Source of the DNA: Sedimentisphaerales bacterium
GTDB taxonomy: Bacteria > Planctomycetota > Phycisphaerae > Sedimentisphaerales > Anaerobacaceae
Assembly: GCA_029907605.1 (NCBI GenBank)
Contig: JARYLO010000009.1
Coordinates: 1-41,394, forward strand
Length of the DNA: 41,394 bases
Direction of reading: 5' to 3'
The position numbers and the translations under genes are program-made. The notes below the pieces were generated by a model that was not told where the DNA came from, ran no database searches, and worked only from the letters and a program-made list of their open reading frames with translations. Shown here one piece after another: positions 1-7,002 of the stretch; positions within the stretch are counted from its first letter, which is position 1, and each line of letters opens with the position of its first letter.

Positions 1-1458
1 TGGGCATACCGATACTTCAAGGGCAAGGTCGATGATGTCAGGATCTATAATGTGGCCCTGAATGACAGCCAGGTCATGACCGCCATGACCAGCGTGCCAA
101 CAGGACCTGTGGCAGGGCTGGTAGGATACTGGAACCTAGATGAGGGGGCTGGACAGACGGTCTATGACCTGTCAGGTAATAACAACCATGGCATCCTGGG
201 CAACAGCACTGCAGCGGATTCCGCAGACCCGGTGTGGTACGACGTTACTACCATCTGTCCCCGCCAGAGGACGTACTATGTGGACGCAGTCAACGGCAAT
301 GACTCGTACTCAGGCCTAACACCTACGACTGCATTTAAGACCATACAGAGGGGCATCAATGTGGCATCCAATGGCGATACAGTGCTGGTACTGCCAGGTC
401 AGTATGTCGGTACTGGCAATAAGGAGCTGGATTTTACCGGCAAGGCTATCACCGTCAGGGCCCAAGATGGACCTGCCAATACGGTCATAAACTGCCAGGG
501 CAGCGGCCGTGCATTCTACTTCCACTCCGGAGAGGGCCCCAGCTCGGTAGTGAACGGCTTTGGCATAACAGGTGGCAGCTCCACCACAGGGGCAGCCATC
601 TACTGCACTGGTGCAGGGCCGACGATCAGTAATTGCTGGATCTATGGCAACAATACCACTAGTACCAACAGCGGCATCGTCTATTGCTACAACAACGGCA
701 ATGCCATCCTGACAGGCTGTGTGATCTACTCCAATAGTGGGGCTAGTGCTGCAGTCAGGTTCAACAACAGTGCAGGCCAGATGATCAACTGCCTGCTTTT
801 TGGCAACAGCAGTACCTCCGCAGGGGGCGCGATAAGGTGCGACAATGGCTCTAAGACCACAACCATCACAAACTGCACGGTCGTGGCCAACAGTACCACC
901 AGCAATGGCGGCGGTCTATGGGTCCGAAGTGCAAGTGTGAACATACTCAACTCCATCTTCTGGGCCAACCAGGCCTCAGCAGGAGGCCATCAGCTCAGCA
1001 CCTCCTCGCCTGCAATCCTAACGGTCAACTACAGCGATGTACAGGGAGGCAGGACTGGGGTGTATGGCACAGGCACGGTCGTATGGGGTACAGGCAACCT
1101 GGACCAGGATCCGCTGTTTGCAGATCCGACCAATTTCGATTATCACCTCAAGAGCGCAAGGGGAAGGTATTGGCCCGCACACCAGGTTTGGGTCCTGGAC
1201 GACGCCACCAGCCCTTGCATAGATGCAGGAGACCCAACCACACCTGTTGCAGACGAGCCACAACCCAATGGCAATCGGATAAACATGGGTGCGTATGGCG
1301 GCACTGCATACGCCAGTCTAAGCCCAACTGCTGAAGGAGGTCCATTAGAAGGGGATGTCAACCACGATGGGATCATAGACTTCGATGACCTATTTACCTT
1401 GATCGACATGTGGCTGAGCCTCTACATGGGCCAGGTCCAGCTCCAAGAGCCTTTATGA
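1..1458 (+). CDS. Secreted LamG / right-handed beta-helix protein with C-terminal dockerin-like module (5' partial)
   Basis: The frame is open from base 1, so the start lies upstream of the window. The first residues read FKGKVDDVRIYN, the usual last strand of a LamG (concanavalin-like) domain. A second LamG begins at GLVGYWNLDEG but stops after about 45 residues. It is followed by YYVDAVNGNDSYSGL, the standard opening of a right-handed parallel beta-helix (DUF1565/pectate-lyase-like), with Asn/Gly/Ser-rich rungs up to about residue 390. The tail GDVNHDGIIDFDDL is a single dockerin type I-like calcium loop, followed by an 18-residue end. Such proteins are exported and common in Planctomycetota, and a role in binding or degrading polysaccharide is inferred. 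No catalytic residues can be assigned. The truncated second LamG may be real architecture or a recombination scar. Confidence 0.85.
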   Translation, partial: WAYRYFKGKVDDVRIYNVALNDSQVMTAMTSVPTGPVAGLVGYWNLDEGAGQTVYDLSGNNNHGILGNSTAADSADPVWYDVTTICPRQRTYYVDAVNGNDSYSGLTPTTAFKTIQRGINVASNGDTVLVLPGQYVGTGNKELDFTGKAITVRAQDGPANTVINCQGSGRAFYFHSGEGPSSVVNGFGITGGSSTTGAAIYCTGAGPTISNCWIYGNNTTSTNSGIVYCYNNGNAILTGCVIYSNSGASAAVRFNNSAGQMINCLLFGNSSTSAGGAIRCDNGSKTTTITNCTVVANSTTSNGGGLWVRSASVNILNSIFWANQASAGGHQLSTSSPAILTVNYSDVQGGRTGVYGTGTVVWGTGNLDQDPLFADPTNFDYHLKSARGRYWPAHQVWVLDDATSPCIDAGDPTTPVADEPQPNGNRINMGAYGGTAYASLSPTAEGGPLEGDVNHDGIIDFDDLFTLIDMWLSLYMGQVQLQEPL

Positions 1459-1478
1459 CGGACACACATATCGAGATA

Positions 1479-1514
1479 AAGGCCCTGCCAAGGAAAGGCA
1501 GGGCCTTTTTCTTT
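1479..1514 (+). terminator. Rho-independent terminator of the LamG/beta-helix gene
   Basis: A perfect 9-bp GC-rich stem (GGCCCTGCC at 1481-1489 with GGCAGGGCC at 1497-1505) has a 7-nt loop and is followed by TTTTTCTTT. It lies 22 bases after the stop codon and abuts the 3' end of the convergent DUF502 gene. Confidence 0.9.
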
Positions 1515-2190
1515 ACATGGGCCTATGCTCCAGGACCTCAGGCCCCAACAGTCCGCCAGACAAGATCATCTTGAATGCATCCTCTATGGTCATGTCGGTC
1601 TGCCTGACCTGGCTGACAGGCACCATCTGAAAGAATCCGGTAGTGGGATTGGGCGCGGTGGGGATAAAGACCTTGCAGTAGGTATTCCCTTGCTGGTCTT
1701 GTATCTTGCCTGTAAGGAAGGCCAGGGACCGAAAACCAGGCCTGGGGAATTCCACGATCACCACCGACTTTAGCGCCTCATGCTCGGATAACGTCACTGC
1801 ACCGAGCACCTGTTTGGTGGCTGAATATACCGTGCCGATGATGGGTATCTTCATCATCATGGTCTCACCAATATGGATCAGGCGTCTGCCTACCATAAAC
1901 TGGGCTATCGCGCCGATCACATAGACCAATACTGCCAAGACCGATATGGATAGCAGGGCCGTCAATACGCTCACGTAGATCCTGGGCACTGCCTGGTGAC
2001 CCAGGCCGTGTAACACTAGGCCAACCAGCCAGCTCGCAATGGGTCGCACAAACCCTGTGACAAACAAAAGCAGCCATCTGACCACCGCCAACGCCACAAG
2101 GAATGGCACCAACACCAGCAGGCCAGAGATCATCCGTGTCTTGAGATCCTTCTTGGTCATCTGCCACTGAGATCTTGAAAACAGCCCCAT
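1513..2190 (-). CDS. DUF502 family membrane protein
   Basis: A 225-residue protein of the DUF502 family. It has two hydrophobic segments near residues 19-42 and 63-90. The conserved stretch IPIIGTVYSATKQV follows, then a soluble C-terminal half containing VVIVEFPRPG and VFIPTAPNPTTGF, the family hallmark (PTxPNPTSG). Function is not established. The reading frame extends to a TTG at 2247, but the ATG at 2190 has an AAGGG about 7 bases upstream and avoids an unlikely polar extension. It is the last gene of the tusA-dsrE-kinase-DUF502 run, 65 bases after the kinase stop. Confidence 0.85.
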   Translation of the reverse strand: MGLFSRSQWQMTKKDLKTRMISGLLVLVPFLVALAVVRWLLLFVTGFVRPIASWLVGLVLHGLGHQAVPRIYVSVLTALLSISVLAVLVYVIGAIAQFMVGRRLIHIGETMMMKIPIIGTVYSATKQVLGAVTLSEHEALKSVVIVEFPRPGFRSLAFLTGKIQDQQGNTYCKVFIPTAPNPTTGFFQMVPVSQVRQTDMTIEDAFKMILSGGLLGPEVLEHRPM

Positions 2191-2255
2191 AGTATGCCCT
2201 TTTTCAAGGACCGTTGATACTATAAGGCCGCTAGACCCAGCCAGCAAGTGCAGAA

Positions 2256-3641
2256 TCAGTTGCCCTTTGGGAGTGTGAATAGGAATGTACTACCTTCACC
2301 AACCTGGGACTCTACCCAGACCCTGCCTCCATATTGCTCAATGATCTTCTTGAGCACCGCCAGGCCTATGCCTGTCCCAGCACCGTCATCGCGGCTGGAT
2401 AATGTCTGAAACAGTTGGAAGATCTTCTCAAAGTACTTGGCCTCTATGCCAGGTCCATTGTCCTTGACAGCAAACCTCCAATATTGGCCGTCGTCCTGGC
2501 AAGAGATCTCTATTTTCCCGATAGGTTTATCCATGTATCTTATGGCGTTGCTGATCAGGTTCTGAAAGACCTGGCCAATGCGGGTCCTGTCTGCTACGAT
2601 CGTGGGCAATGGGCCGGCGACCGCTACCTGGATATGCTCAGGAGGTGCAAGCAGATCTATGACCTGAGCCACAAGCTCGGTTAGGTCTATCTGTTCTTGT
2701 TGTGCCTGTTGCCTATCCAGTCTAGAGTATTGCAAGATCCCATCGATCAGGGCCTGCATCCTTTGTACCCTGCCTGCCAGCAGTTGGAGCTGCTGGCGGC
2801 CATCCGGACCGAGCCGCTCTCCATAATCCCTTATGATCCACTCACTGAGCACCCTTATGCCGCGTAGTGGGGCCTTCAGGTCGTGCGAGACCACATATGC
2901 AAACTCATTAAGCTGCCTGTTGACCTTGGTCAACTGCTCGACCAACTCTGCCTGCCTCTGCTCTGCCCTCTTTCTATCACTTATGTCTATAAAGCTTTCG
3001 ACCAGGTAGTCCCTGCCCTGCCAGTTTACAGGGGTGACGGTCTTGAGCACCTCTATCCTGGTACCGTCGGCCCTCAAGAATACCCTCTCAGAACAGTCAA
3101 CGGTCTGGCCAAGGTCGGTGATCGGACATCTGCCCTGTTCAGCAGGGCAGACGAACTGGTGGCAGACCTTTCCTATAATCTGCTCCTTTGGGAGGCCCAC
3201 CATCCGCACTGCCAAGGGATTGGCATCCACGATGGTGTGTGTCTGGGCATCCACGATGAAGATGCTGGTCAATACCGCATTGAATATGATGGCCCACCTC
3301 TGCTGGCTCTCTTGGAGCTGCCTTGTCAACTGCTCCATCTGTGCAAGCTGCTGGCCAAGGGTCTGGTTGGCGGCCTGCAGCTTGGCCGTCTGCCGGCGGA
3401 CCTTTGTATCTATCTGTGCGTTGAGCTGCCGCAACTGCTCCTCTACGGCGATCCGCCTTGAGACCTCCTCCTTCAATGCCTGATTGGCCTGTTCCAACTG
3501 GGCCACCAATTCAGCGGCATAGGCATTTGCCCTTGCAAGCTCCCTTGCCTGCCTCGAAAGGTAGTCTAGTGCATCCTGTACCCCAGGTTCATCCTGGCAA
3601 TTGCCGGGGCGCTTCTGTGATTGCTGGTCTTTCTTAGTCAT
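2256..3641 (-). CDS. Soluble PAS-domain sensor histidine kinase
   Basis: A 461-residue kinase with no transmembrane segment, so the sensing is cytoplasmic. An N-terminal coiled coil (about 25-115) leads into a PAS domain (about 115-225), then a HisKA helix with the phospho-acceptor His253 in VVSHDLKAPLRG. The HATPase domain has N box NLISNAIRY (361-369), DNGPGI (394-399) and GTGIGLAVL (422-430). The PAS domain carries four cysteines (160, 165, 172, 183), three of them in a CHQFVCPAE...RCPI cluster that could bind a metal or sense redox state; this is inference. The start is supported by AAGGGG about 7 bases upstream. No response regulator is adjacent. Co-transcription with tusA and a DsrE protein suggests a sulfur or thiol signal. 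Confidence 0.9.
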   Translation of the reverse strand: MTKKDQQSQKRPGNCQDEPGVQDALDYLSRQARELARANAYAAELVAQLEQANQALKEEVSRRIAVEEQLRQLNAQIDTKVRRQTAKLQAANQTLGQQLAQMEQLTRQLQESQQRWAIIFNAVLTSIFIVDAQTHTIVDANPLAVRMVGLPKEQIIGKVCHQFVCPAEQGRCPITDLGQTVDCSERVFLRADGTRIEVLKTVTPVNWQGRDYLVESFIDISDRKRAEQRQAELVEQLTKVNRQLNEFAYVVSHDLKAPLRGIRVLSEWIIRDYGERLGPDGRQQLQLLAGRVQRMQALIDGILQYSRLDRQQAQQEQIDLTELVAQVIDLLAPPEHIQVAVAGPLPTIVADRTRIGQVFQNLISNAIRYMDKPIGKIEISCQDDGQYWRFAVKDNGPGIEAKYFEKIFQLFQTLSSRDDGAGTGIGLAVLKKIIEQYGGRVWVESQVGEGSTFLFTLPKGN

Positions 3642-3662
3642 CCTCTATCCCCTTTATTACCC

Positions 3663-4247
3663 TCATATAAACAGAGATACCTTGGACCTGGCCGCATCCA
3701 TCAGATACGTGGCAACACCGCCAAACTCTATCCCCTCTATCAACTCATCAGGTCTGATGCCCATAAGTTCTACGGTATTCTGGCATGCCACAAGCCTAAC
3801 CCCGGCTTGCCTTGCGGTCTCAATAAGCCCTGGAACGTTGCTCAATCGGCCCTTTCTCATCAGATAGCCGAAGAACCTGGGCCCAATGCCAAGCATATTG
3901 AACCTGGATGTGGGCAGGTGGTGCGGGCCTGAAGGCAATAACAACGATATCAAGGCCTGGCAGAGGCCCTTGCCCTTCAGTACCCTCCTCTTCCGTATGG
4001 CATTCAAGCCCCAGAACGTAAAGAACACCGATACCTTCATGCCCATGGCAGCAGCGCCAGTGGCTATGGCAAGGGCCGCATAAAGCCTGTCCATATCACC
4101 GCTAAAGGCCACTATCGTAACATGCTGGCATCTGGGCTGCAGGGCCTCCTCTACCAGGTCAAGCCTTGTCTTGACCTGTGCCAATGCCTCCTGAAGCTGG
4201 GCCATGGATGCCGATTGGTCTGAATGTACTACGATCCCAGACCCCAT
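3663..4247 (-). CDS. DsrE/DsrF/DrsH-like sulfur-carrier family protein
   Basis: A 194-residue protein of the DsrE/DsrF/DrsH-like family. The first 35 residues are helical. The alpha/beta core starts at VTIVAFSGDMDRLYAALAIA (43-62) and continues through KVSVFFTFWGL (71-81). The conserved cysteine is Cys155 in LVACQNTVELMGI, which matches the ACxxSxxxMG position thought to carry persulfide in this family. The gene follows tusA by 9 bases, the usual pairing of a TusA-like carrier with a DsrE-like partner. Direct sulfur transfer between the two is inferred. There is no strong Shine-Dalgarno (AGG 9 bases before the ATG). A later ATG at 4205 is possible but has no better signal. Confidence 0.88.
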   Translation of the reverse strand: MGSGIVVHSDQSASMAQLQEALAQVKTRLDLVEEALQPRCQHVTIVAFSGDMDRLYAALAIATGAAAMGMKVSVFFTFWGLNAIRKRRVLKGKGLCQALISLLLPSGPHHLPTSRFNMLGIGPRFFGYLMRKGRLSNVPGLIETARQAGVRLVACQNTVELMGIRPDELIEGIEFGGVATYLMDAARSKVSLFI

Positions 4248-4256
4248 CTTATTGGC

Positions 4257-4484
4257 CTATTTAACTCTCTTTCGCAGCAATGCCCTCTGCGGTGGACCAT
4301 CATGGTACTCAACCAGCTCATTGCCTGTGATCTCCACCCAGGCCGCCAGGTCAGGACCAAATACTGGGTCATCTGCCTCGACCGACAGGGTTTGGCCTGG
4401 GGTCAATTCATTCATGGCCTGGCCGACCTTTACGATCGGCATTGGGCACCTTAGTCCCTTGCAGTCTATGTGTCTATCTGCCAT
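4257..4484 (-). CDS. tusA: TusA-family sulfurtransferase / sulfur carrier
   Basis: A 75-residue protein. The motif DCKGLRCPMP contains the family CPxP cysteine (Cys13), which carries persulfide sulfur in TusA proteins. A second cysteine at position 8 is less conserved. Length and the beta-alpha-beta pattern fit TusA/SirA. The start at 4484 has AAAGGG 6 bases upstream; the frame runs further to 4514 but without a signal. It heads the minus-strand run with the DsrE-like gene, the PAS kinase and DUF502, and diverges from the SagB-type nitroreductase. Whether it serves tRNA thiolation or sulfur-compound metabolism cannot be told from here. Confidence 0.9.
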   Translation of the reverse strand: MADRHIDCKGLRCPMPIVKVGQAMNELTPGQTLSVEADDPVFGPDLAAWVEITGNELVEYHDGPPQRALLRKRVK

Positions 4485-4575
4485 AGATCGCCCTTTCGAA
4501 GCCCTACCCACCATCTATCTCGGCATATTGACAGACCCAGATAACCAGGGGATTGAAGGATCTTGCCTGGTCAGT

Positions 4576-5283
4576 ATGATCATTGATATGGGCATAGGGC
4601 AGGAATTTCACAATGCAACCGCCCTTTCGAGCCATGTCCTGGGGGTCAGGCCGGTCAAGATCCAGCCTGTATCGGACCAGCAGGTAACCAGGCTGGCATT
4701 GCCAACATGCCAGCAATTGCCCGGCACACTGGACCAGGCCATCCGCAACCGCAGTTCTGTCAGGGACTTTGACAGGAGACCTATAAGCCCCGAACAACTG
4801 GCACAGCTATTGTTTGCTGGATTTGGCCAGCTCGGACGCCGCCATACCGTCCCATCTGCCGGTGCCCTGTACCCGCTGGAGTTGTATCCGGTGGCCAACA
4901 GGGTACAGGGGGTCGATAATGGGATCTATCATTATGTGCCGACCACTGGCGGACTTGAACCTATTGTCCATGGCCAGGTCTCTGGAGACCTGGCCATGGC
5001 CTGCCTGGGCCAGGAGTTTGTCGCCGATGCAGCGGTGGTAATAGCCATATGCGCACACTTCAACAAGACCTGCCGTAAGTATGGGGACAGGGGTTATAGG
5101 TACGTATACATGGAGGCAGGACACATGAGCCAGAATATCTACCTGGCAGCCACTGCCATGGGCCTTGGCTCTGTGGCCATTGGGGCATTCTTTGACCGGC
5201 ACGTAAATGATCTATTCAGCCTGGATGGGGTAAACAGCGCGGTCATCTACCTGCATGCAATAGGGTATCTTGCTGGGCAATAA
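4576..5283 (+). CDS. SagB-type nitroreductase / dehydrogenase family protein
   Basis: A roughly 235-residue FMN-dependent nitroreductase-fold protein of the SagB/ThcOx type. Recognisable elements are GQEFHNAT at the N-terminus, IRNRSSVRDFDRRPIS (FMN phosphate-binding Arg/Ser pair), LLFAGFGQ, PSAGALYPLELY, and near the C-terminus EAGHMSQNIYLAATAMGLGSVAIGAFFD. SagB enzymes oxidise azolines in peptide maturation, but no cyclodehydratase or precursor peptide is visible here, so this is probably a stand-alone relative of unknown substrate. The frame is open to 4204, but that part overlaps tusA. ATGs at 4576 and 4588 both fit and neither has a clear ribosome site. A perfect TTGACA sits at 4528-4533 without a good -10. 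Confidence 0.82.
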   Translation: MIIDMGIGQEFHNATALSSHVLGVRPVKIQPVSDQQVTRLALPTCQQLPGTLDQAIRNRSSVRDFDRRPISPEQLAQLLFAGFGQLGRRHTVPSAGALYPLELYPVANRVQGVDNGIYHYVPTTGGLEPIVHGQVSGDLAMACLGQEFVADAAVVIAICAHFNKTCRKYGDRGYRYVYMEAGHMSQNIYLAATAMGLGSVAIGAFFDRHVNDLFSLDGVNSAVIYLHAIGYLAGQ

Positions 5284-5337
5284 GATTAAGGATCGCAGCT
5301 TGCATATGTGTTGGACTTGACTTAGAGTAAGATATTA

Positions 5338-5356
5338 TTGACCCTTGGACGGTCAA
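5338..5356. promoter_or_regulatory. Inverted repeat upstream of the ST7-like gene, possible operator
   Basis: TTGACC and GGTCAA form a perfect 6-bp inverted repeat around a 7-base spacer, 35 bases before the ATG at 5392. A TATTAT box lies just upstream at 5333-5338. This arrangement suits a dimeric regulator, but no regulator is known and chance occurrence is possible. Confidence 0.25.
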
Positions 5357-5391
5357 ATACGCCGCAGTCGTCTTAGGTACGGAGGCCTCAA

Positions 5392-6252
5392 ATGCGACAG
5401 AAACACAAGAACAAACGCGCCGCAGCCGCCAAACGTCCAGACCTTGCCCCCTTGGCCATGGATTCAGAAGCCACCCTAGATGGGCTCTGCCACCTCCTTG
5501 CAGGCAGGCGAGGCCTCAATCCTGTGGAACAGGCCCAGCAGTTCATCTACCTGGCATTGGAGGCCCCTACTGATTGGCAGGCAGTGGTCTTGGCCAAGAT
5601 GGCATTGGAGGTATGCCCTGACTGTGCTGATGCCTACAACCTGCTAGCCGAGCTGACAGCAGACTCACCGCAGCAGGCCTTGGATCTCTACCGCAAGGCT
5701 GTGGAGGCAGGTAAGCGGGCCCTGGGCCCAGATATATTCAAACGCGATGCAGGCCGCTTCTGGGCGATCTTGGAGACGCGGCCGTTTATGCGTGCGCTCG
5801 CAGGTCTGGCCCAGTGCCTATGGGAGGTAGGCATGCGTCAGGAGGCCATCGAGCATTACTGGCAGATGCTACGGCTCAATCCCAATGACAATCAGGGGAT
5901 CCGCGACCTGCTCATGCCTTGCCTGATAGAGATGGGCCGTGACGAGGATGCCGAGAGGCTTTTCAAGCAGTACGAGGAGGACCGCCTTGCCTCCTGGAGG
6001 TACTCGAGGCTATTATTGGACCTTAGGAGGCACGGCGACTCGCCAGTAACTCGCAAGTCACTCAAGGCTGCCATCAAGAGCAATAGACACGTCCCAGAGT
6101 ACCTACTAGGCCGCAGGCCCATGCCGGATGAGCTGCCCGAATATCATAGTCCTGGGGATGAGAATGAGGCCGTACTTTATGTCCACAATAACAAGGCTGC
6201 ATGGCAAGCAAGCCCAGGGGCATCAGAATGGCTTGCAGCCAACTGCAATTAA
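5392..6252 (+). CDS. ST7-like tetratricopeptide protein
   Basis: A 286-residue, TPR-rich soluble protein. It resembles the bacterial relatives of the eukaryotic ST7 protein. Visible blocks are FWAILETRPFMRALAGLAQ (about 123-141), a TPR with MLRLNPNDNQGIRDLL (162-177), YEEDRLASWRYSRLLL, SNRHVPEYLLGRR and the C-terminal GDENEAVLYVHNNKAAW. The last two blocks match the HVPxYLL and GDxEAxxY regions of ST7. The molecular role is unknown; TPR arrays usually bind proteins. The start is well supported by GGAGG 7 bases upstream. It appears monocistronic, with about 110 bases of spacer before it and a gene-free region after it. Confidence 0.82.
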   Translation: MRQKHKNKRAAAAKRPDLAPLAMDSEATLDGLCHLLAGRRGLNPVEQAQQFIYLALEAPTDWQAVVLAKMALEVCPDCADAYNLLAELTADSPQQALDLYRKAVEAGKRALGPDIFKRDAGRFWAILETRPFMRALAGLAQCLWEVGMRQEAIEHYWQMLRLNPNDNQGIRDLLMPCLIEMGRDEDAERLFKQYEEDRLASWRYSRLLLDLRRHGDSPVTRKSLKAAIKSNRHVPEYLLGRRPMPDELPEYHSPGDENEAVLYVHNNKAAWQASPGASEWLAANCN

Positions 6253-6464
6253 CCTTGATATATCAGGACCTGGGGAATACGGAATAGCTCATTTTCTATT
6301 GATCTTCGTCCACTGACCATTGCAGCATCTCTCAAGAAGCCAGGGGTATATGCCAAGACGTCCGCCGGTTGGAGGAGGTGTTTGTGGCGCACAAGGTCCT
6401 TGCAATAACCAATGTCATACAGTCACCATCGTATAACATTCACATAGCACGCTAGGAATCTCGA

Positions 6465-6497
6465 CCATACCTCGAGGGTCGAGGTATGGATTTTTTT
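6465..6497 (+). terminator. Strong rho-independent terminator in the gene-free stretch
   Basis: A perfect 11-bp stem (CCATACCTCGA at 6465-6475, TCGAGGTATGG at 6479-6489) with a GGG loop is followed by A and seven T. It lies 213 bases after the ST7-like stop, too far for an ordinary gene-end signal, so it may end a small RNA or a long 3' UTR. Confidence 0.85.
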
Positions 6498-6598
6498 GTG
6501 GCCTTGTTCTTGAGCTCCTGGGATGAACATCTTCCAGGGCAAGACAAATGGCCTCCTACCAGGGTTATGTTCAACTTGGTGGCTAAGGCTGGCGGTGT

Positions 6599-6626
6599 TT
6601 GAGATATGAGGATTGCATTATACAAT
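6599..6626 (+). promoter_or_regulatory. Orphan sigma-70-type promoter candidate
   Basis: TTGAGA (6599-6604), a 16-base spacer and TACAAT (6621-6626) match the consensus at 5 of 6 positions each. No gene follows on the plus strand, so a small RNA beginning near 6633 is possible. A weak GGTCC/GGACC hairpin followed by four T (6913-6935) could be its end. Confidence 0.4.
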
Positions 6627-7002
6627 GGCATGGACTCGTCGAGTTGGGTAGTTCATTCCAGAGGGACTGGGAAGGTCAGGGATATGCCAGGCTGGTCTGC
6701 AGGCGTAGTTAAAAGCTAGCTTGCTGCGGGGCAAGGAACTTCTAGTGACCCTTGAGATTTAAAGGCATGGGGCTGGATGTAGCGATACTCCAGGGCATTT
6801 GGACGGGAGGATCTGCACAACAACTTGGGACACGCCTTTAGGCTATTGTCTTGCTGGCAGGAGGCTATCGGACCGGATCGTCGTCTCTACGCCATGCATC
6901 TAGACTACCGGCGGTCCCGACGGACCTACCTTTTGACATGAAGTTGGCTATTCAAGGATCCACAATTAAGGCAGTGGATGGAGGTGTAGAGGTGTTTTCG
7001 TG

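Larger units (their letters stand above)
6253..7002. other. Gene-free stretch of about 750 bases
   Basis: I find no convincing protein gene here on either strand. It contains a strong terminator at 6465-6497 and an orphan promoter-like site at 6599-6626. Two tiny ORFs (28 codons from 6350, 29 codons from 6630) have weak or no ribosome sites. No tRNA, RNase P, tmRNA or SRP RNA signature was recognised. A small RNA, a decayed gene, or a long 3' UTR of the ST7-like gene are all possible. Confidence 0.6.

Noticed and set aside
4528-4556. Promoter for the SagB-type gene from the TTGACA at 4528
   Set aside because: The hexamer at the right distance (GATTGA) is a poor -10, so it is mentioned only in the gene entry.
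4204-4575. Upstream extension of the SagB-type gene
   Set aside because: It overlaps tusA and the start of the DsrE gene and adds about 124 residues with no similarity to the family.
6350-6436. 28-codon ORF with three cysteines before the terminator
   Set aside because: Only a GGGG three bases before the ATG; too short to support without conservation, so kept as part of the gene-free entry.
6630-6719. 29-codon ORF just after the orphan promoter
   Set aside because: No ribosome site, and the predicted transcript start falls inside its first codons.
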